Origin: an uncultured bacterium
GTDB lineage: Bacteria; Actinomycetota; Actinomycetes; S36-B12
Assembly: GCA_903908025.1 (NCBI GenBank)
Contig: CAIVQM010000036.1
Coordinates: 1 to 6,198 of the forward strand
Reading direction: 5' to 3'
DNA: 6,198 nt
In this document: piece after piece, positions 1-4,324 of the stretch
Numbering within the stretch: the first letter of the stretch is position 1
Layout of the letters: the number at the start of each line of letters is the position of its first letter
The notes under the pieces: model-generated
Database searches by the model: none
Told to the model about the DNA's origin: nothing
What the model saw: the letters and a program-made list of their open reading frames with translations, nothing else
Translations under genes and position numbers: made by a program

Positions 1-861
1 CACCAGTGGGGCCAGCGCCGGAGGCGGCTGTCGTCTCCCGACCCGCTCCGCGCCGATCCCCGCGATCACGACGAGCACGACGCCGACCAACTGCGGGACC
101 TGCGGGATCTGCGACAGAAGCAGCACGCCCCAGGCCGTCGCCACTGCAGGTTCCAGCGCCATCAGTGTCCCGAAGGCGGCGGTGGTGAGCCGCCGCAGCG
201 CAAGCAGTTCGAGGATGAACGGGATCACGGGCAGCAGGATCGCCAGCCCGATCGCCTGGGCGATGACGCTCACCGTGATGTGACCCCAGGCCTGCGGAAG
301 GCCGACCACGGTTGTCGCGATGGCAGCGACAGGAATCGTGATCGCCAGACCCTCGAGTCCGTCGAAGCGATCGCCCATCGTTTGCGTCAGCAGGATGTAA
401 CTCGCCCAGCACACTGCGGCAGTCGCCGCAAAGACAATGCCGAGGGCGTCGATGTCTCCCGTCCACGGCTCTGTCAGGAGGACGACACCGGCAAGCGCCA
501 GCGCCGGCCAGACGAGGTTCCGCCGGGAATGCGAGCGAAAGACCGCCACGCCCAATGGGCCCAGGAATTCGATCGCGACGACGGTGCCAAGTGGGATGCG
601 CTCCAACGCGAACAGGAACGCCACCGTCATGATCCCGGTGATGACTCCGAGTACGAGTGGGACGCGCAACTCACGAAGGGGGTACTTCGTCAGTCTGGGA
701 CGAACGATGACCAGGAAGATCAGCCCACCGGCCGTGAGACGAAGCCACGCGGTGCCGCCCGCCCCGACATCGTCAAAGAGACGGGTGGAAAGCGCAGCAC
801 CGAGTTGCACGGTGATGATCGCAACTACGGCCAGAGACCAGGCCGGCACGCGATTCGTCAC
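1..861 (-). CDS. RhtA-like EamA/DMT-family inner-membrane exporter (3' end outside window)
   Basis: A 287-codon open frame runs from GTG at 861 to the window edge without a stop. An in-frame TGA at 877-879 fixes the upstream limit, and GAGG at 870-873 lies 8 nt before the GTG. The product is a polytopic protein with about ten hydrophobic segments in two EamA repeats. Features typical of the threonine/homoserine exporter RhtA group are the AIEFLGPLGVAVF stretch (residues 96-108), a Pro-rich helix followed by LEL and ALRRL (about 211-225), and FGTLMALEPA (230-239). E. coli RhtA is about 295 aa, so only a few C-terminal residues should be missing. By family, it would sit in the cytoplasmic membrane and export amino acids or related small metabolites by proton antiport. 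The true substrate cannot be told from sequence, and other EamA roles such as drug or metabolite export remain possible. The nearest upstream gene piece on this strand is an FMN_bind remnant 45 nt away, with no evident functional link. Confidence 0.88.
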   Translation of the reverse strand, partial: MTNRVPAWSLAVVAIITVQLGAALSTRLFDDVGAGGTAWLRLTAGGLIFLVIVRPRLTKYPLRELRVPLVLGVITGIMTVAFLFALERIPLGTVVAIEFLGPLGVAVFRSHSRRNLVWPALALAGVVLLTEPWTGDIDALGIVFAATAAVCWASYILLTQTMGDRFDGLEGLAITIPVAAIATTVVGLPQAWGHITVSVIAQAIGLAILLPVIPFILELLALRRLTTAAFGTLMALEPAVATAWGVLLLSQIPQVPQLVGVVLVVIAGIGAERVGRRQPPPALAPLV

Positions 862-869
862 TGCGGCAG

Positions 870-873
870 CCTC
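870..873 (-). promoter_or_regulatory. Ribosome-binding site of the EamA exporter
   Basis: GAGG on the minus strand lies 8 nt before the GTG at 861. It supports that start, because the only upstream ATG nearby (875-877) is in another frame and the exporter frame is closed by TGA at 877-879. Confidence 0.5.
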
Positions 874-900
874 GCATCAGTGGACTGCCCACGTGCTGTC

Positions 901-913
901 GGGGTACTACCCC
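901..913. repeat. Short perfect palindrome GGGGTACTACCCC
   Basis: Six-base arms flank one central base. The palindrome overlaps the TAG stop (907-909) of the minus-strand FMN_bind piece and lies 40 nt before the exporter start at 861. It could be a protein-binding site or a weak hairpin (GGGG/CCCC stem, five-base loop). No T-run follows on either strand, so an intrinsic terminator is not supported. Chance is a real alternative at this GC content. Confidence 0.3.
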
Positions 914-1068
914 TTGATGCCAGCCTTGGTGAGCGCCGACTGCAAAGACTGCTTGAACGCGGCGCTGGTGAGCGACGCGCCCGAGACGACAGCGACCTTC
1001 TTCGCCGACTGAGCGGAGACGGCCTCCTGCGTGAGCTTCGGGATCGAGTCCTTGTTGATGACGACCGA
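907..1068 (-). pseudogene. FMN-binding domain protein remnant, C-terminal half only
   Basis: Read on the minus strand, about 50 codons ending in TAG at 907-909 give a typical C-terminal half of a small FMN_bind protein. It contains INKDSIPKLTQEA (from 1059 downward), then VVSGASLT, the flavin-attachment region, and then KQSLQSALTKAGIKG. In this family FMN is linked by ApbE to the Thr at the end of the SGA-x-x-T type motif, and that Thr is present. The N-terminal half of the domain and any signal peptide are absent. The open frame does continue upstream to 1305, but there it is simply the complement of the plus-strand FMN_bind domain, not FMN_bind sequence. The piece pairs by protein similarity with the plus-strand domain at 1238-1381, with roughly half of residues identical. 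I read it as the tail of a truncated gene, with about 1068 as the point where homology stops. A small expressed fusion of this tail to antisense-derived sequence cannot be excluded. Confidence 0.6.
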
Positions 1069-1381
1069 GGCCGGCTTCGTCGAAGGTCCGGCCAACAACG
1101 TCAATGGCACTTTCGCCGGCGCCCGGGTCGTCAACAGCGAGGGCATCCCGATCACGGTCACCATCACCGTGGTGAACAGCGCGATCACGTCGGTGAGCGT
1201 GCCGAACACGTGGGCCGGCCAGAGCCAATCCGACTCGATCAACAGCGGTGCCATCCCGACGTACAACTCCGAGACCATCACGGCGCAGACGACAGCAATC
1301 GCCAAGGTATCCGGAGCGTCGGTGACTTTGACGGCCTACAAGTCCTCGCTGCAGTCAGCGCTCACCGCGGCTGGACTCAAG
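913..1381. repeat. Imperfect inverted repeat of FMN_bind coding sequence (arms 913-954 and 1340-1381)
   Basis: The reverse complement of 913-954 matches 1340-1381 at about 32 of 42 positions without gaps, best around CAGTC(G/A)GCGCTCACC. The similarity extends more weakly at protein level to 913-1059 against 1238-1381 with one codon gap. Both arms encode the end of an FMN_bind domain, so the repeat reflects two diverged paralogues in opposite orientation rather than a recent duplication. Confidence 0.55.
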
Positions 1382-1408
1382 TGGGGCCGATCGCGTTCGC
1401 GGGGGTAG
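1031..1408 (+). CDS. FMN-binding (FMN_bind) domain protein lacking its signal peptide
   Basis: Residues about 25-117 form a whole FMN_bind domain: NGTFAGARVV, then the strand-rich ITVTITVVNSAITSVSVP, then SDSINSGAIP, then KVSGASVT with the likely flavin-accepting Thr99, and YKSSLQSALTAAGLK at the end. These domains are usually exported, carry FMN attached by ApbE, and pass electrons outside the membrane. Here neither start (GTG 1031, or ATG 1058) gives a signal peptide. An in-frame TGA at 1010-1012 closes the frame upstream, and residues 1-12 are only the complement of the opposite FMN_bind remnant. The C-terminus runs on by about eight residues (WGRSRSRG) before TAG at 1406-1408. No strong ribosome-binding site is visible. 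The gene is therefore probably a 5'-truncated remnant with an intact frame, although cytoplasmic expression is possible. The start coordinate is uncertain; the frame and stop are clear. Confidence 0.55.
   Translation: MSFGIESLLMTTEAGFVEGPANNVNGTFAGARVVNSEGIPITVTITVVNSAITSVSVPNTWAGQSQSDSINSGAIPTYNSETITAQTTAIAKVSGASVTLTAYKSSLQSALTAAGLKWGRSRSRG
1069..1093. repeat. Palindrome at the junction of the two opposed FMN_bind pieces
   Basis: GGCCGG (1069-1074) pairs with CCGGCC (1088-1093). Inside it, CTTC (1075-1078) pairs with GAAG (1082-1085) around a three-base loop, leaving a two-base bulge (1086-1087). The stem totals ten base pairs. It lies between the points where recognisable FMN_bind homology stops on the minus strand (about 1068) and starts on the plus strand (about 1101). 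It may be a rearrangement scar or a leftover of the original divergent control region. Confidence 0.45.
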
Positions 1409-1417
1409 CGTGGAGCG

Positions 1418-2215
1418 ATGACGACAGGTGCCCCCCGGCGTGCGGCGATAGCCGCGCTCGTCGTCCTCCTGACGCTCGCCCCGTTCGCCACACCCGCGCG
1501 GGCAACCAGCGATGACGTTGTCGGCGTCCTCGATGCCGGTGGCCAACGACAGTGGATCTCCTGTGCCGGCACCGGCGAGCCAACGATGGTCATTTCCTCA
1601 GGGCTCGGAGCAGACCACGCAATGTGGTCGAAGGTGCTCGCTCCGCTTCGCAAGCAGGCCCGCGTCTGCATCTCCGACCGGCCCGGTCTCGGCAACAGCC
1701 CGGCGCGGCGCGGTACGAAGTGGACCGATGCAGGGCAGCACGCCGCTGAACTGCGCGCGCTGCTCAACGCCGCTGGGGAGAGCGGGCCCTACGTGCTCGT
1801 CGGCCACTCATATGCGGGCCTCATCGTGCGCGCCTTCGCAGCCGCCCACCCAGATGATCTGGCTGGCGTCCTGCTGCTCGATGCCGTCTACCCGGGAATC
1901 CACCGCACGTTCCTGCCGTCGTACGCCGGACCATGGCACGAGGGCGGAACGCTGATCAGCATGTCCGCAAGCGAACGGGCGACCGCCGGCGGTCCCGACC
2001 TGGGCAGCACTCCGCTGATCGTGATCACAGCTGGCGATCCCAAGAAGGCCACGTCGTGGGCCGACCGAAAGTGGAACGTGGAGCAGTCACGTGCCGCACG
2101 GCTGTCGTCGAGCTCCCAGCACTGGTACGCCAAGGACTCCGGTCACGTCATCCAGCAGGATGACCCGGCCATCGTGATCAAGGCTGTCGCCGCCCTACTG
2201 GCGGCGGCCCGCTAG
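1418..2215 (+). CDS. Secreted alpha/beta-fold hydrolase
   Basis: A 265-aa protein with an N-terminal signal peptide (residues 1-29: Arg-Arg at 7-8, a hydrophobic core, ATPARA before the cleavage point), followed by an alpha/beta hydrolase domain. Visible landmarks are SSGLGADHAMW (60-70), which carries the oxyanion-hole turn, DRPGLG (87-92), the nucleophile elbow GHSYAG with Ser131, LLLDAVYPG (153-161), ITAGDP (203-208) and SGHVIQQD with His243. The acid of the triad is probably Asp155, after the strand following the elbow, or Asp207. Cys49 and Cys84 could form a disulfide outside the cell. It would act outside the cytoplasmic membrane as an esterase, lipase-like or peptidase-like enzyme, but the substrate cannot be deduced. 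ATG 1418 is chosen because it gives an intact signal peptide. GGAG at 1412-1415 is only 2 nt away, so translation may depend on coupling to the FMN_bind frame ending at 1408. Its stop overlaps that of the convergent gene to the right. Confidence 0.88.
   Translation: MTTGAPRRAAIAALVVLLTLAPFATPARATSDDVVGVLDAGGQRQWISCAGTGEPTMVISSGLGADHAMWSKVLAPLRKQARVCISDRPGLGNSPARRGTKWTDAGQHAAELRALLNAAGESGPYVLVGHSYAGLIVRAFAAAHPDDLAGVLLLDAVYPGIHRTFLPSYAGPWHEGGTLISMSASERATAGGPDLGSTPLIVITAGDPKKATSWADRKWNVEQSRAARLSSSSQHWYAKDSGHVIQQDDPAIVIKAVAALLAAAR
2212..2215. other. Shared CTAG: overlapping stop codons of convergent genes
   Basis: The hydrolase ends with TAG at 2213-2215 on the plus strand. The LivJ-like gene ends with TAG at 2212-2214 on the minus strand. 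The self-complementary tetramer CTAG serves both, so no space exists between the genes for a terminator, and transcripts ending here must overlap at their 3' ends. Confidence 0.9.
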
Positions 2216-3354
2216 TTGATGACGAACGTGCCGGCCTTGTCGACCTTCAGGATGTAGACCGGCACCTTGGTGCGGTTGCCGGTCTTCGCGTCGATGGTGA
2301 TCGACCCGGTCTGGCCCGCGAAGTTCTTGGTCTTGAGCAGGGCCTTCAGCACGGGGCTGCTCTTCTCGGTGCCAGCCTTGGTCATCGCCGCGAACAGCAC
2401 ATTGGCGGAGTCGTAGGTGAAGGTTCCCCACACGCCCGGCTTGGCGTGGAACTTCGCGCGGTAGGCCTTGACGTAGGAGGACGCGTCGGGCAGCTGCGCG
2501 GCCTCGGGGACGCCGCTGAACACGCAGCGCTGCGAGGCGGGGATCCCGGCGGCGGACACGAAGGCCGGGTCAACGTTGGCCAGGCCCATGAAGCAGCTGG
2601 CCTTGGTGTTGGCGGCGGCGATCGCCGTGGCGATCTTGCTGCCCTCCGGGTAGTACGTGCTCACGTAGAGGATGTCGGGCGAGAGCGCCAGGGCCTGCGA
2701 GACCTGCGACGTGTAGCTCGCGAGGCCTTCGGTGATCGGGATGCTCGCGACCGGAACGCCGTCGCCGCACACCATCGCCTTGCCGACGCGGTTTGCCATG
2801 CCCTGCGTGTACGCAGACGGGTCGACCAGCATGACGACCTTCGGGCAGCCGCTCGACTGCGACATGTAGGCGACCTCGACCGGCGAGATCTGGCTGTTCT
2901 TCGGCTGCACGGTGACGCCCTCGCCCGTGGTGTCGTCCGTGGACGTCATCTGCACCGGCGTGACGCCGTTGGCCAGGTAGTAGGGCAGGTTCACGAGGCC
3001 GACGGAAGAGTTGTACGGCCCGATCACCGCGACCGCGCCGGCAGCCTTGACCTTCTGCGCCACCTCGAGGGCCAGATCGGGGTTGGCCTGGTCGTCGGCC
3101 TTGATCAGCTTGACCTTGCGCCCGAGCACACCGCCCTTGGCATTGATCTGGTCGACCGCGAGCTTGGCCCCGCGGTACATGTCGATGCCGTTAGACGCCT
3201 GCGATCCCGTGAGCGGTGCCTCCAGCGCGATGATGATCGGGGCGGGAGCCGCCGAGGCCACCGGTGCGACGGCCAGCCCGGCAGCGGTGCCGGAGACGAC
3301 GAGGGCGGCCAAGGCTGCGACGGACATGGGACGGGTGCTCAGGCGGAAGGTCAT
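2212..3354 (-). CDS. LivJ-like ABC transporter substrate-binding protein (type I periplasmic binding fold, Peripla_BP_6 type)
   Basis: A 380-aa protein starting at ATG 3354, preceded by AGGG seven bases upstream. Residues 1-35 are a signal peptide ending PVASA before APAPI. No lipobox cysteine is present, so by sequence it is released or wall-associated rather than lipid-anchored. The mature part matches branched-chain amino acid binding proteins: IIIALEAPLTG (40-50), the RGAKLAVDQINAKGG motif (61-75), VIGPYNSS (110-117), PVQMTSTDD (133-141), ISPVEVAYM (156-164), then the second lobe with ILYVSTYYPEG (228-238), FTYDSANVLFAAM (312-324) and a C-terminal TGSITIDAKTGNRTKVPVYI. Four cysteines (170, 196, 254, 277) could form two disulfides. 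Proteins of this fold bind amino acids, amides, urea or aromatic acids for an importer; the ligand is not predictable. No permease or ATPase of the Liv type is in the window. It follows the family-3 lipoprotein by 58 nt and may be co-transcribed with it. Confidence 0.9.
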   Translation of the reverse strand: MTFRLSTRPMSVAALAALVVSGTAAGLAVAPVASAAPAPIIIALEAPLTGSQASNGIDMYRGAKLAVDQINAKGGVLGRKVKLIKADDQANPDLALEVAQKVKAAGAVAVIGPYNSSVGLVNLPYYLANGVTPVQMTSTDDTTGEGVTVQPKNSQISPVEVAYMSQSSGCPKVVMLVDPSAYTQGMANRVGKAMVCGDGVPVASIPITEGLASYTSQVSQALALSPDILYVSTYYPEGSKIATAIAAANTKASCFMGLANVDPAFVSAAGIPASQRCVFSGVPEAAQLPDASSYVKAYRAKFHAKPGVWGTFTYDSANVLFAAMTKAGTEKSSPVLKALLKTKNFAGQTGSITIDAKTGNRTKVPVYILKVDKAGTFVIN

Positions 3355-3376
3355 GGCAGGACCCTAGGGGGCGAGG

Positions 3377-3390
3377 GGCGTAGCTACGCC
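3377..3390. promoter_or_regulatory. Perfect 14-bp palindrome upstream of the LivJ-like gene
   Basis: GGCGTAGCTACGCC is fully self-complementary and lies 23-36 bases before the ATG at 3354, inside the 58-bp gap after the lipoprotein stop. Its uninterrupted symmetry suits a dimeric repressor or activator site controlling the LivJ-like gene. As RNA it could form a 5-bp hairpin with an AGCT loop, but no T-run follows in the direction of transcription, so an intrinsic terminator is less likely. A second small palindrome, CCCTAGGG, lies at 3362-3369 and overlaps the presumed ribosome-binding site. Confidence 0.4.
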
Positions 3391-3412
3391 GCTGGGGCTT
3401 GCGGGATGTCGC

Positions 3413-4321
3413 TCAGGAGCTTCCTGCGTTGATGTACGGCGACAAGATGGCCCCTTCGTCCACGCCCCACTTACCCAGCACGCGCGCATAGGTGCCATCG
3501 GCCTGGAGGTCCGTAATCGCAGCAAGCAGAGCCGGTGCCAGTCCCTCGCGGTTCTTTCGCAAAGGCATCCCGTAGAACTGCACGTCGTAGGTCCGGCCGG
3601 CCTGCACCAGCCGCCCACTGCTCTGCAGGATGGCATCCAAGGTGACGGGCGAATCGGCCGTGTAGGCAGCCGCGAAGCCCGACAGCACCTCGTTTGTGAC
3701 CTCGTCCTGGGTCCGAAGACTCGTAACGATGATCGGCTCCTGACCCGATTTCTCACACGCAGCGGACTTGGCTGGCAGGTCCACGGTCTGCTGGTAAGTG
3801 CCCGACCGCACCGCGATCGTCAGGCCACAGGCGGTGTCCGGCGTGATCGCACTGCCCGCCGGGGCGGCCCAGGTAACCCCGCCCTGGTAATAGTCGACGA
3901 AGACGACCTCCTGCTGTCGTAACTTGGTGTCAAACATGGAGGCCAGCCCCATATCGACCGCACCACCCGCCACTTCAGTGATGATCTGGTCGAATGGCGT
4001 GACAACGAATCGCGCCGTGAGACCAAGACGCGCCGCGATCTCATTGCCCAGCTCGATCTCCCAGCCGACCAGGTCGCCCCCATCGCCGATGTAGGAGTTC
4101 GGACGCGATACGCCATCCGTCGCAATGACGAGTTCACCGGACGACACGATCTCTGCTGGCAGCTGCGAGGTCGCTTCCGCCAGCACCGGATCGACCGACG
4201 GCGCGATGGAAGCTACAGCGGCACCGGAGGTGCCCTCGCTGCTCGAGCATCCTGCGAGACCGAGGCACAGCACGATCCCGCCCACGACCGCGAGTCTGGC
4301 GGTCTTCGTAGCCGTCACCAT
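3413..4321 (-). CDS. Family-3 (polar amino-acid type) substrate-binding lipoprotein
   Basis: A 302-aa protein from ATG 4321; a GTG one codon earlier (4324) is an equally possible start. AGGA lies six bases before the ATG. A lipoprotein signal peptide ends in LGLAGC with Cys25 as the lipid-modified residue, followed by a Ser/Gly/Ala-rich linker to about residue 50. The SBP_bac_3 fold is clear: SSGELVIATDGVSRPNSY (60-77), LVGWEIELGNEIAARLGL (84-101), FDQIITEVAGGAVDMGLASM with the following KLRQQEVVFVDYY (110-145), IAVRSGTYQQ (169-178) and the C-terminal YGMPLRKNREGL...ADGTYARVLGKWGV (250-287). Cys165 and Cys189 flank the hinge-region segment and probably form a disulfide, as I recall from related actinobacterial proteins. 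It would sit on the outer face of the membrane and bind an amino acid or similar solute. It overlaps the stop of the exporter gene upstream, so the two are translationally coupled. No matching importer permease is seen. Confidence 0.9.
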   Translation of the reverse strand: MVTATKTARLAVVGGIVLCLGLAGCSSSEGTSGAAVASIAPSVDPVLAEATSQLPAEIVSSGELVIATDGVSRPNSYIGDGGDLVGWEIELGNEIAARLGLTARFVVTPFDQIITEVAGGAVDMGLASMFDTKLRQQEVVFVDYYQGGVTWAAPAGSAITPDTACGLTIAVRSGTYQQTVDLPAKSAACEKSGQEPIIVTSLRTQDEVTNEVLSGFAAAYTADSPVTLDAILQSSGRLVQAGRTYDVQFYGMPLRKNREGLAPALLAAITDLQADGTYARVLGKWGVDEGAILSPYINAGSS

Positions 4322-4324
4322 CAC
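4319..4324 (-). other. Translational coupling site GTGATG between exporter and lipoprotein
   Basis: On the minus strand the exporter's TGA stop (4323-4321) lies inside GTGATG. It shares one base with the ATG start of the lipoprotein, or four bases if GTG 4324 is used. The ribosome-binding sequence AGGA (4328-4331) is inside the end of the exporter coding region. Reinitiation by ribosomes finishing the exporter is the simplest reading and implies linked production of the two proteins. Confidence 0.75.

Noticed and set aside
1069..1305. Hydrophobic N-terminal extension of the minus-strand FMN_bind frame
   Set aside because: The frame is open to 1305 and looks membrane-like, but it is the complement of the plus-strand FMN_bind domain, which has clear family sequence. 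The hydrophobicity comes from reading that DNA backwards.
280..1515. Long plus-strand open frame of 411 codons
   Set aside because: Its product is rich in Arg, Asp and His without domain character. It is the complement of the RhtA-like exporter in its first half and out of frame with the FMN_bind and hydrolase genes in the rest; typical of GC-rich shadow frames.
1031..2215. Stop-codon readthrough joining the FMN_bind domain to the hydrolase
   Set aside because: The frames match across a single TAG, but the hydrolase begins with a good signal peptide, which would be useless in the middle of a fusion.
3355..3412. Intrinsic terminator between the two binding-protein genes
   Set aside because: The only hairpin candidate, the palindrome at 3377-3390, has a five-pair stem and no T-run after it.
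2446..3432. Plus-strand open frame of 328 codons
   Set aside because: It lies opposite the well-supported LivJ-like gene and reads as Arg/Asp/Gly/Val repeats, the usual antisense shadow.
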